Source: Chloroflexota bacterium (GTDB lineage Bacteria; Chloroflexota; Anaerolineae; JACRMK01). From it: DNA of 11,536 nt. Below, in pieces: positions 6,147-11,536 of this stretch (its first letter is position 1; every line of letters starts with the position of its first letter). The position numbers were made by a program, and so were the translations under genes. The stretch is from positions 1 through 11,536 of the forward strand of contig JACQEC010000078.1 in NCBI GenBank assembly GCA_016200765.1. Direction: 5' to 3'. Below the pieces are notes generated by a model, which made no database searches, had not been told where the DNA came from, and was given only the letters and a program-made list of their open reading frames with translations.

Positions 6147-8441
6147 CTACGGGGTCAAGCGCAGGCAGACGCGCGTGCCGCGCCCCGGCTGTGACGAGAC
6201 GTCTAATTGGGCGTTGATAACCTGTGCGCGCTCTCTCATGCTGTGCAGGCCGACATGGCGGTTGTTGTTGTCGGCGAGCGCGGCTTCGACATCAAAGCCC
6301 TGCCCATCGTCGGCGATGGTCAAGGACAGCCCTGAGCCTGTCGAAGGGGCCGGCTCAAAGGCGAGCGCGACCTGCGCGTGCCGGGCGCGGGCGTGGGTCA
6401 TCACGTTATGCAGGGCCTCCTGCACAATGCGGAAGATAACGACCTCGACCGGCGCGGGCAAGCGCGCCGGCACGCCGCTGGCCCGAACGTCGCAGTGAAC
6501 GCCGGACAGGGCTTCAAAACTGGCGGCGTAGCGCTGGAGGGCAGGGAGCAGGCCGCCGGCGGCATCGAGCAGCACGGGGCGCAGGTCGTAGATGGCTTGC
6601 CGAATCTCGCGCTCAATCTGCTTGAGCAGGTCGCGCGCCATGTCCACCTTCTCGCGGGCAGCGGCTTGCCCTGAGCTTGTCGAAGGGGCAGCGTCCAGAT
6701 CGGCTTTGGCGGCCCGCAGTTCGAGCATCGCGCCGATGGTCAGCTGCGTCACGCTGTCGTGCAGGTCACGGGCAATGCGGGCGCGCTCTTCCTCCTGAAT
6801 ATGCACGGTACGGGAGAGCAGGTGCTGGATTTGCTCGGCGCGGGCCAACACCTGCTGGCGCGCCTCCACCAGTTCGCTGGTGCGTTCGCCGACTTGCTCT
6901 TCGAGGGTGTGGCTGAACGATTTGACCTGCGCGTACAGCTCGGCGTTTTTGAGGGCGATGCTGGCCAGGTCGGCAAAGGCATAGAGGACGCGCTGGTCTT
7001 CGAGATTGAAGGCGTGACCCTCCGCGCGGTTGAGCACGACCAGCACGCCGATGATGCGGTCATGCCAGCGCAGGGGCACCCCCATCATCATCGGCTGTTC
7101 GGGCGGCAGGTACTCTTCGAGGGCGTTCGGCCAGCGAGCGTAATCGTTGACGATCAGCGGCTCGCCGGTTTCAAAGATGGTGCCGACCAACCCCTCGCCG
7201 GGGCGCAGGGTGACGCCGCTCCAATCGCGCGAGGTGTGGTCGCCGGCGATATTGCGGAGCGATCCGGTGTGCTCGTCATAGACCGCCAGCGCCACGCCCT
7301 CGGCCTGCACCAGCCGCGCGGCGCGCTGCAAAAGCGTGCGCAGGAGTTCGGACAGGTCGAGTTGGGCGACGATGTCGAGCGAGATGTCGTGCAGGGCGCG
7401 CATGGCGGCGAGGCTGCCCTTCGTTTCCTGAAACAGGCGGGCGTTTTCAATCGCAATGGCGACCTGATCGCCGATCAATTGCAGGGCGCGGATGTCTTCG
7501 GGGCGGAAGGTGTTGAGCCGGTCGCTTTGCATGTCGAGCACGCCGATGATGCGCTCGCCCAGCCGGAGCGGCACGGCCAGTTCGGAGCGGGTGCCGGGCG
7601 CCAACTCCTGCGTGTAGAAGCGCGGCTCGCGGCTGACGTCGTTGCAGAGCAGGGGTTCACCGCTGTGGGCCACCCAGCCGGTGATGCCCTCCAGGCCGAC
7701 CTTCAAGCGCAGGCCGCGGTATTTCAGCACGACCGCTGCGGGGCCGCTGGCTTCCTTCAGCACCAACTCATCGGTGACCGTGTCCAATAGGAGGATATAG
7801 GCCTGATCGTAGCCGAACTTCTCGCGCACGACCCTGACCGTCTCGGCCAGCAGGTCGTCAAGCGCTTTCGCGGCGTGAGGTTCCGAGTCTTTGAGAAGCG
7901 TGAGCTGGCGCCCGACCTGCGCGGCGGCTTCTAACTGGCGGGTGCTGCGGCGCGCCTGATCGTAGAGCCGGGCATTCTCAATGGCGAGCGCGGCCTGACG
8001 CGCGAAGGCGGTGAGCAGTTGGCCTTCGGCGGGGGTGAACCCTGAGCCTGTCCCCGATCCAGTCGGGGATGGGGCGTTGTGGCGGTTGATCGTCAGATAG
8101 CCGATGGGCTGTTCATCCAGCGCGCGCAGGGGAACGTTGATACAGGAACAGCCGGCGCCGTAGCAGGCGAGGTTGTAGAACAATTCGTCGGCGACGTGGC
8201 CGTGCAAGACGAGCGGCTGGGGACTGGAGGCAATGCGGTTGAAGTGGGGATGGCTGTCGAGCGAGTAGGCGCTGGCGTGCAGGCGGGCCAGCGCCGGATA
8301 GCCGCGCGCCGAGACGACCTCGATCCGGTTATCGTTCAAGAGCAAGATGGCGGCGGACTCGTGGGCGACCACCGCGGCCAATTGATCGAGCACCAGATTG
8401 AGGGTTTGTTCCAGATCGGTGCTGGGCGGCGCTTGAGACAT
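6147..8441 (-). CDS. Soluble sensor histidine kinase with three GAF domains (NarL-type)
   Basis: A cytoplasmic sensor kinase of 764 residues with no transmembrane segment. Domains: GAF1 (about 9-155), GAF2 (about 190-335), GAF3 (about 345-500), a coiled coil (about 505-550), HisKA_3 with phospho-acceptor His561 in ARDLHDSVTQ, and HATPase_c (about 660-764) with the N box QEALHN (Asn679), IADDGQGFD (709-717) and HVGLHSM (729-735). GAF1 contains Cys93, Cys98 and Cys100 (CYGAGCSC), a possible redox or metal site. Three segments are repeat-derived and rich in Pro/Ser/Thr/Gly: 123-134, 585-593 and 698-706. They fall in loops, so the protein is probably functional. ATG 8441 is chosen because a promoter and GGAGGG lie just upstream; the frame stays open to 8699 but would overlap arsR. 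It is followed at 7 bases by its (broken) response regulator. The signal is unknown; GAF domains bind small molecules, haem or metals in relatives. Confidence 0.88.
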   Translation of the reverse strand: MSQAPPSTDLEQTLNLVLDQLAAVVAHESAAILLLNDNRIEVVSARGYPALARLHASAYSLDSHPHFNRIASSPQPLVLHGHVADELFYNLACYGAGCSCINVPLRALDEQPIGYLTINRHNAPSPTGSGTGSGFTPAEGQLLTAFARQAALAIENARLYDQARRSTRQLEAAAQVGRQLTLLKDSEPHAAKALDDLLAETVRVVREKFGYDQAYILLLDTVTDELVLKEASGPAAVVLKYRGLRLKVGLEGITGWVAHSGEPLLCNDVSREPRFYTQELAPGTRSELAVPLRLGERIIGVLDMQSDRLNTFRPEDIRALQLIGDQVAIAIENARLFQETKGSLAAMRALHDISLDIVAQLDLSELLRTLLQRAARLVQAEGVALAVYDEHTGSLRNIAGDHTSRDWSGVTLRPGEGLVGTIFETGEPLIVNDYARWPNALEEYLPPEQPMMMGVPLRWHDRIIGVLVVLNRAEGHAFNLEDQRVLYAFADLASIALKNAELYAQVKSFSHTLEEQVGERTSELVEARQQVLARAEQIQHLLSRTVHIQEEERARIARDLHDSVTQLTIGAMLELRAAKADLDAAPSTSSGQAAAREKVDMARDLLKQIEREIRQAIYDLRPVLLDAAGGLLPALQRYAASFEALSGVHCDVRASGVPARLPAPVEVVIFRIVQEALHNVMTHARARHAQVALAFEPAPSTGSGLSLTIADDGQGFDVEAALADNNNRHVGLHSMRERAQVINAQLDVSSQPGRGTRVCLRLTP
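6329..6350. repeat. Interspersed repeat, family 1, in the kinase ATPase domain
   Basis: GCCCTGAGCCTGTCGAAGGG-GC. Read on the minus strand it encodes APSTGSG at about residues 698-704, between the two strands before the IADDGQGFD motif, and keeps the frame. Confidence 0.7.
6668..6689. repeat. Interspersed repeat, family 1, in the kinase HisKA_3 domain
   Basis: GCCCTGAGCTTGTCGAAGGG-GC, one base different from the 6329 copy. It encodes APSTSSGQ (585-592) in the loop between the two dimerisation helices, in frame. Confidence 0.7.
8040..8068. repeat. Composite of family 1 repeat and hairpin repeat, in GAF1
   Basis: CCCTGAGCCTGT (8040-8051), the first half of family 1, runs straight into CCCCGA-TCCAG-TCGGGG (8052-8068), the hairpin type also seen at 290-309. 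It encodes the SPTGSGTGSG stretch at about residues 125-134 of the kinase, in frame. Confidence 0.6.
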
Positions 8442-8469
8442 TGAGATGATGTACCCTCCGGCAGCGGGC

Positions 8470-8498
8470 AGTGTAGCATCTTTCCGGCGGAATTTCAA
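8470..8498 (-). promoter_or_regulatory. Sigma-70-type promoter for the sensor kinase
   Basis: On the minus strand TTGAAA (8498-8493), a 17-base spacer and TACACT (8475-8470). Transcription would start near 8463, giving a leader of about 22 bases with GGAGGG (8459-8454) before ATG 8441. Confidence 0.5.
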
Positions 8499-8516
8499 CC
8501 GCCGCTTGACAGGCTG

Positions 8517-8525
8517 TGCTATAAT
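8517..8525 (+). promoter_or_regulatory. Extended -10 promoter of arsR
   Basis: TGCTATAAT is a perfect extended -10 (TGn + TATAAT). There is no good -35 at 17 bases; extended -10 promoters can do without one. Transcription would start near 8532, inside the ArsR operator. Confidence 0.5.
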
Positions 8526-8547
8526 CATATTGAAGAACGTCAATATG
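8526..8547. promoter_or_regulatory. ArsR operator (perfect inverted repeat over the arsR start codon)
   Basis: CATATTGA (8526-8533), six bases AGAACG, then TCAATATG (8540-8547): a perfect 8-base inverted repeat. It is AT-rich like known ArsR/SmtB sites, begins right after the -10 and ends with the ATG of arsR. A bound dimer would block both promoter clearance and the start region, so self-repression relieved by As(III) is expected. Confidence 0.65.
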
Positions 8548-8868
8548 AAGAAAATCACAGCCTCGCTGATTGATTGTGTGGATTTCTGCAAGGCGATGTC
8601 CGACGACACGCGGCAGGCCATCTTGCGCCTGCTGAAAGCGCGCGGCGAGCAGACCGCCGGCGAGGTGGTGGCGGCCTTCGACCTGTCACAGCCCACCATC
8701 TCTCATCACCTGTCCATTTTGCGCCGCTCCGGTCTGGTGCAGACGCGCCAGCAGGGCAAGGAGGTTTATTACCGCATCCATCAAGAAAACGTGACCGGAT
8801 GCTGCGGCTTGTTGATGTCTCGCTTTGCCGTCGAATGGGATGAGCCGCGCACTGCGAATAGCCGATAG
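8545..8868 (+). CDS. arsR: ArsR/SmtB-family arsenic-responsive repressor
   Basis: A winged-helix metalloregulator of 107 residues that should release DNA on binding As(III). The core is clear: FCKAMSDDTRQAILRLLK (14-31), the recognition helix region LSQPTISHHLSILRRSGLV (47-65), and the wing TRQQGKEVYYRIH (67-79). The E. coli-type ELCVCDL site in helix 3 is absent (here EVVAAFDL). Instead there are Cys11 and Cys15 near the N-terminus and Cys86-Cys87 near the C-terminus, a likely three-coordinate As(III) site across the dimer. ATG 8545 is chosen because the upstream frame (open to 8446) overlaps the promoter and operator. The last residues (TANSR) and the stop TAG come from a GCCGATA repeat. 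It lies directly upstream of arsM and divergent from the kinase. Metal specificity is inferred from arsM; other thiophilic metals are possible. Confidence 0.87.
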   Translation: MKKITASLIDCVDFCKAMSDDTRQAILRLLKARGEQTAGEVVAAFDLSQPTISHHLSILRRSGLVQTRQQGKEVYYRIHQENVTGCCGLLMSRFAVEWDEPRTANSR

Positions 8869-8881
8869 CCGATAGCCGATG
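8861..8881. repeat. Tandem GCCGATA repeat at the arsR 3' end
   Basis: Three tandem units, GCCGATA, GCCGATA, GCCGATG. The first supplies the arsR stop codon (8866-8868). Related bits occur at 66-77 (AGCCGATAGCC) and 5556-5580. Confidence 0.6.
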
Positions 8882-8891
8882 GCCAATCGCA

Positions 8892-8939
8892 GATGGCCGA
8901 TAGTCAACCGCCATCCGCCATCAGCCCCGTCTTTTTTTT
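8892..8939 (+). terminator. Possible intrinsic terminator after arsR
   Basis: GATGGC (8892-8897) can pair with GCCATC at 8917-8922 (or at 8910-8915), followed after nine bases by a run of eight T (8932-8939). The stem is short and the loop long, so it is weak. If active, arsM would need its own promoter. Confidence 0.35.
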
Positions 8940-8958
8940 GCGCTAACCCATCGAAGTT

Positions 8959-8971
8959 TATCAATATATCA
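8959..8971. promoter_or_regulatory. Possible second ArsR-binding half-site upstream of arsM
   Basis: TATCAATATATCA contains TCAATAT, identical to seven bases of the right arm of the arsR operator, and two direct TATCA units eight bases apart. It lies 18 bases before the arsM start, just upstream of its AGGAGAG Shine-Dalgarno. There is no perfect inverted repeat here, and I see no convincing -35/-10 pair. Confidence 0.3.
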
Positions 8972-8988
8972 GGTTCAGGAGAGCCACC

Positions 8989-9846
8989 ATGTCAGTAACA
9001 AACAGCAACATCAAGCAGAAGGTCAGCGAACGCTACGGCCAACTGGCCGAGCTCATGCTCAGCGAAAGGCCGTCCGCGGCGAGTTGTTGCGGCCCCTCGT
9101 GTTGCGGCGACGCGACGAGCGAGGCGGATATCAGCCGCGCGCTCAATCTCTACACGCCGGAGGAGGTGCGCGACCTGCCGCCGGAGATCGCGCAGGAAAC
9201 GCTCGGCTGTGGCAACCCGATGGCGATTGCCTCGCTCCGGCCCGGCGAGACGGTGCTCGATTTGGGGAGCGGCGCGGGCTTGGATTGCTTCCTCGCGGCG
9301 CGGCAGGTCGGCCCGACGGGCGGGGTGATCGGGCTGGACATGACCGACAGTATGTTAGAGTTGGCGCGGCGCAATCAGGCGAAGGTGGGTCTGGACAACA
9401 TCGAGTTTCGCAAGGGCGAGATTGAGCAGATGCCTGTGGCCTCTGCCAGCGTGGACGTGATCATCTCCAACTGCGTCATCAACCTGTCTACGGACAAAGA
9501 TGCCGTGTTCCGCGAGGCGTTCCGCGTGCTGAAGCCGGGCGGGCGCTTCGCCGTGAGCGACGTGGTCACGCGCGGCGAGGTGCCGGAGGTGTTCCGCAAG
9601 GCGCTTGACCTCTGGGCAGGCTGTCTCTCCGGCGCGCTCGACGAGCAGGATTACTTGCAACGATTGCGCGCGGCGGGTTTTACCGATGTGAAGATCACGG
9701 GCAGTGCGCCGATTGGCGGCGCAGAGATTGACGAATGGGCGACGCAAGAGGCCGCATCGAGCGGCTGTTGCGGCGCTGACCTGACCGGAGAACTGGCGAA
9801 CAAGGTCGTCAGCGCGAAGATTCAGGCGGTCAAGCCGCAGGCGTGA
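8989..9846 (+). CDS. arsM: Arsenite S-adenosylmethionine methyltransferase
   Basis: Methylates As(III) stepwise with S-adenosylmethionine, giving methylated and volatile arsenicals; cytoplasmic. It is 285 residues. The class I methyltransferase motif is VLDLGSGAGLDCFLAARQVG (89-108), with GLDMTDSML (115-123), SNCVINLSTDK (160-170) and VLKPGGRFAVSDV (180-192). The three cysteines conserved for As(III) binding in ArsM are Cys74 (LGCGNP), Cys162 and Cys212 (LWAGCLSG). Extra cysteine pairs flank the core: Cys33-34 and Cys38-39 (SCCGPSCCG) and Cys260-261 (SGCCG). Upstream, YGQLAEL and ALNLYTPEEV are typical. AGGAGAG stands five bases before ATG 8989. It lies 120 bases downstream of arsR, on the same strand, so regulation by arsenic is likely. 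No arsB, acr3, arsC or arsP is in the window. Confidence 0.93.
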   Translation: MSVTNSNIKQKVSERYGQLAELMLSERPSAASCCGPSCCGDATSEADISRALNLYTPEEVRDLPPEIAQETLGCGNPMAIASLRPGETVLDLGSGAGLDCFLAARQVGPTGGVIGLDMTDSMLELARRNQAKVGLDNIEFRKGEIEQMPVASASVDVIISNCVINLSTDKDAVFREAFRVLKPGGRFAVSDVVTRGEVPEVFRKALDLWAGCLSGALDEQDYLQRLRAAGFTDVKITGSAPIGGAEIDEWATQEAASSGCCGADLTGELANKVVSAKIQAVKPQA

Positions 9847-9852
9847 TATAAT
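9844..9852 (+). promoter_or_regulatory. Extended -10 promoter of the GIY-YIG gene, overlapping the arsM stop codon
   Basis: TGATATAAT: the TGA is the arsM stop codon and also the TGn of an extended -10, followed by a perfect TATAAT (9847-9852). Transcription would start near 9859, only about five bases before ATG 9864. No clear -35 is seen. Confidence 0.4.
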
Positions 9853-9863
9853 GCGAGAGAAAA

Positions 9864-10595
9864 ATGATCACGGTCGAATTCCCAACCTCAGTCATCGAAC
9901 GGCTTGGCTACTATGTCTACACTTTAGCTGACCCCAAGACAGGCAAGGTGTTCTATGTGGGCAAGGGTACCGGGAATCGTGTGTTCGCCCACGCCACCGA
10001 GGCGATTAGGAACCCAGTCAAAAGTGATAAGCTTGATAGGATTCGCCGGATCCGCGCTTCAGGCAGAAATGTGAAGTACGAGATCATCCGACATGGAATG
10101 ACCGAAAAGGAAGCGTTCGAGGTCGAATCTGCGCTCATTGATTTCGTCGGATTGAAACGCCTATCCAACAAAGTTGCTGGCCAAGATATGGACAGTCGTG
10201 GCCGTATGACCGTGGCAGAAATCATTGCGGCATATGGTGCTAAACCCATTACGATTGCAGAGCCAGCACTTCTCATCATTGTCAATAAACTCTTTGAGCA
10301 CAATATCAGCCCCGAACGGCTGTACGAGATCACGTGCGGCAATTGGGTGCTCGGCGAACGTCGCAACAAAGCGAAATATGCCTTCTCAGTCTTTAGGGGC
10401 GTTGTGCGCGAGGTGTATCGAATCAATGGTTGGTTTCCTGTCCAAGCACGAAGCCCCGAGCAAAAGCGGCAATCTCGTTGGCGCTTTGAAGGTGAAGTCG
10501 CCCAAGAGAAAAAGATTAGGCACTATGTTGGTGGGAGCGTCGAGGCGTATTTGAAGCCTGGAGCCCAAAGTCCAGTCAAGTATGTGAATTGCTGA
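9864..10595 (+). CDS. LEM-3-like GIY-YIG nuclease family protein
   Basis: A predicted DNA endonuclease of 243 residues. The N-terminal GIY-YIG domain (about 14-100) shows GYYVYTL (15-21), VFYVGKGTGNRVFAH (29-43) with Arg39 as the likely catalytic arginine, a helix RIRRIRASGRNVKYEIIRHG (59-78), and EKEAFEVESALIDFVG (81-96) with Glu88 as a candidate metal ligand. SNKVAG (101-106) and RGRMTVAEI (112-120) follow as in COG3680-like relatives. The C-terminal part (about 155-243: LGERRNKAKYAFSVFRGVVR, EVYRINGWF, RWRFEGEVA, SVEAYLKPG and PVKYVNC) resembles a small beta-rich domain recurrent at the end of bacterial DNA-acting hypothetical proteins and may bind DNA. Base composition is clearly lower in GC (28 of 60 in 10021-10080, against 43 of 60 in 9241-9300), suggesting transfer. 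It begins 17 bases after arsM but has its own -10. A defence or repair role is a guess. Confidence 0.75.
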   Translation: MITVEFPTSVIERLGYYVYTLADPKTGKVFYVGKGTGNRVFAHATEAIRNPVKSDKLDRIRRIRASGRNVKYEIIRHGMTEKEAFEVESALIDFVGLKRLSNKVAGQDMDSRGRMTVAEIIAAYGAKPITIAEPALLIIVNKLFEHNISPERLYEITCGNWVLGERRNKAKYAFSVFRGVVREVYRINGWFPVQARSPEQKRQSRWRFEGEVAQEKKIRHYVGGSVEAYLKPGAQSPVKYVNC

Positions 10596-10607
10596 AAATA
10601 GTCACCT

Positions 10608-10613
10608 TATAAT
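10608..10613 (+). promoter_or_regulatory. -10 element placed for leaderless transcription of the ATP-grasp gene
   Basis: TATAAT ends six bases before ATG 10620, so the expected start of transcription is the A of the ATG. No Shine-Dalgarno stands between. TGAATT at 10585-10590 is a weak -35 at 17 bases. Leaderless genes with this layout are known in several deep-branching bacteria. Confidence 0.4.
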
Positions 10614-10619
10614 CAAGCC

Positions 10620-11536
10620 ATGCAGAACGCACTTTCCGACAATCGAATCATCCTGCTCACCTCCAGCCTTAGTTACCGCGCGCGCGCGTTTCTGGAAGCG
10701 GCGCGGCGGCTGGGGCTGGAGGTGGTGCAGGGGCTGGATATGCCGCCGCCGCTGGCGGACTATTGGCAGCCGACCCTGCCGGTGGACTTCAAGGAGCCGC
10801 CGCGCGCCGCGCAAGACATCTTCAACTTCGCGGCGCAAAAGCCGGTGCGGGCGGTTATCCCGGTAGACGATGGGGCTACCGTGATTGCGGCGCTGGCCTC
10901 CGAACTGCTCGACCTCTCGCACAATTCCAGCGAGGCGGCTTATGCGGCGCGCAACAAGCATCGCATGAGGGAACTGCTGTCGTCGGCGGGCGTGCCGTCG
11001 CCGCGCTTCCGGCTCTTTCAGGCCGCCGATGACCCGGCCACGACAGCGGCTGAAGTGAATTACCCGTGCGTGGTCAAGCCGCTGATGCTGTCGGCCAGTC
11101 AGGGCGTGATCCGCGCGAACAACCCGGCGGAGTTTGAGCAGGCGTTCCGGCGCACGGCGGGGATTGCCATGGCGAGCGGCGGCGAGTCTGACGAAAGCTC
11201 GGAACTTCACGCCGCGAAAGCGCATGACTGCACGCACGTGCTGGTCGAGGACTTCATCCCCGGCTTTGAGGTTGCGCTGGAGGGCATCCTGACGCAGGGT
11301 CGCTTGAAGACACTCGCCCTATTCGACAAACCTGACCCGCTTGACGGCCCTTTCTTTGAGGAAACGATCTACGTCACGCCATCGCGCCTGCCGCCGCCGG
11401 TGCAGGAGGCGATCTTCCACTGTACTGCGCAGGCGTGCCGGGCGTTGGGCTTGCGCGAGGGGCCGGTGCACGCCGAACTGCGCGTGAACGAGCAGGGGCC
11501 CTGGGTGGTTGAGGTCGCGGGGCGCTCGATTGGCGG
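10620..11536 (+). CDS. ATP-grasp domain ligase, cut by the right edge
   Basis: A carboxylate-amine/thiol ligase-type ATP-grasp protein; 305 residues are visible and the frame is open at the edge. An N-terminal nucleotide-like fold begins with IILLTSSLSYRARAFLEAA (10-28). The ATP-grasp domain follows: RNKHRMRELLSSAGVPSPRF (111-130), YPCVVKPLMLSASQGVI (148-164) with Lys153 and the Ser/Gly-rich loop, VLVEDFIPGFEVALEG (207-222) with Glu210 and Glu217, HAELRV (284-289), and WVVEVAGRSIG (295-305) with Glu298 and Arg302 at the Mg-ATP site. It resembles carbamoyl-phosphate-synthase-like or L-amino-acid-ligase-like (BacD/carnosine synthase type) proteins. Residues about 194-201 are repeat-derived (ELHAAKA). 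ATG 10620 is chosen because TATAAT stands six bases upstream; there is no Shine-Dalgarno. Substrates cannot be told from the sequence. It is 24 bases after the GIY-YIG gene and probably independent of it. Confidence 0.82.
   Translation, partial: MQNALSDNRIILLTSSLSYRARAFLEAARRLGLEVVQGLDMPPPLADYWQPTLPVDFKEPPRAAQDIFNFAAQKPVRAVIPVDDGATVIAALASELLDLSHNSSEAAYAARNKHRMRELLSSAGVPSPRFRLFQAADDPATTAAEVNYPCVVKPLMLSASQGVIRANNPAEFEQAFRRTAGIAMASGGESDESSELHAAKAHDCTHVLVEDFIPGFEVALEGILTQGRLKTLALFDKPDPLDGPFFEETIYVTPSRLPPPVQEAIFHCTAQACRALGLREGPVHAELRVNEQGPWVVEVAGRSIG
11203..11222. repeat. Interspersed repeat, family 2, 20-base copy in the ATP-grasp gene
   Basis: AACTTCACGCCGCGAAAGCG, identical to 1111-1130. Read in frame it gives LHAAKA in a loop of the ATP-grasp domain before VLVEDF. 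Confidence 0.65.

Noticed and set aside
6759..7790. A 343-codon open frame on the plus strand
   Set aside because: Antisense shadow of the kinase gene; the translation has no recognisable domain and the minus-strand protein is clearly real.
8506..8525. TTGACA (8506-8511) paired with TATAAT (8520-8525) as an arsR promoter
   Set aside because: Only 8 bases apart, too short for a sigma-70 pair. The extended -10 (TGCTATAAT) explains the promoter better.
8446..8544. A longer arsR starting at ATG 8446
   Set aside because: Would cover the promoter and operator; the extra 33 residues show no ArsR similarity.
8442..8699. A longer kinase starting at 8699
   Set aside because: Overlaps arsR on the opposite strand and bypasses a good promoter and Shine-Dalgarno before 8441.
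8861..8881. GCCGATA tandem repeats as a CRISPR array
   Set aside because: Seven-base units without spacers; a simple tandem repeat of the dispersed type seen elsewhere in the window.

Overview
The window looks like a piece of a GC-rich genome or metagenome contig, most likely from Chloroflexota (Anaerolineae-like). This is an inference from three things: the style of the multi-GAF histidine kinase, the (Thr/Ala/Pro)-rich lipoprotein, and the many short interspersed repeats of the 'CCCTGAGCCTGTCGAAGGG' type lying between and inside genes. I could not run a database search, so the lineage is tentative.

Left part (1-5352, all minus strand): a frameshifted, edge-truncated gene of unknown function (1-584); a small lipoprotein with an HMA-like domain that lacks the metal-binding CxxC (724-1200); and a three-gene molybdenum hydroxylase operon read from 5352 down to 1251. 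The operon order is Tat-exported [2Fe-2S] subunit, molybdopterin large subunit, then FAD/[4Fe-4S] subunit. Together these have the features of a PaoABC-like extracytoplasmic aldehyde oxidoreductase, but with the large and FAD subunits in swapped order and with no XdhC/PaoD-type chaperone in view.

Middle (5353-8441): a repeat- and palindrome-rich intergenic stretch, then a two-component pair on the minus strand. The kinase (764 aa, three GAF domains plus a NarL-type HisKA_3/HATPase core) appears intact. Its response regulator has an intact receiver, but the DNA-binding domain is broken by a frameshift and the loss of about 20-25 residues.

Right part (8442-11536, plus strand): an arsenic module of arsR (with a perfect inverted-repeat operator that contains its own start codon) and arsM (arsenite S-adenosylmethionine methyltransferase). 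Next comes a LEM-3-like GIY-YIG nuclease of visibly lower GC content, then the first 305 residues of an ATP-grasp ligase that runs off the right edge. The kinase and arsR are divergent and share a 103-base promoter region.

How they may work together: the Mo enzyme subunits form one exported complex. The kinase/regulator pair lies just upstream of that operon and may once have controlled it, but the regulator now seems unable to bind DNA normally. ArsR senses As(III) through an unusual set of cysteines and should repress itself; arsM may be under the same control. The most unusual window-wide signal is the set of short palindromic repeats inserted in frame within genes: three copies in the kinase, and a second family read in three different frames in three genes.
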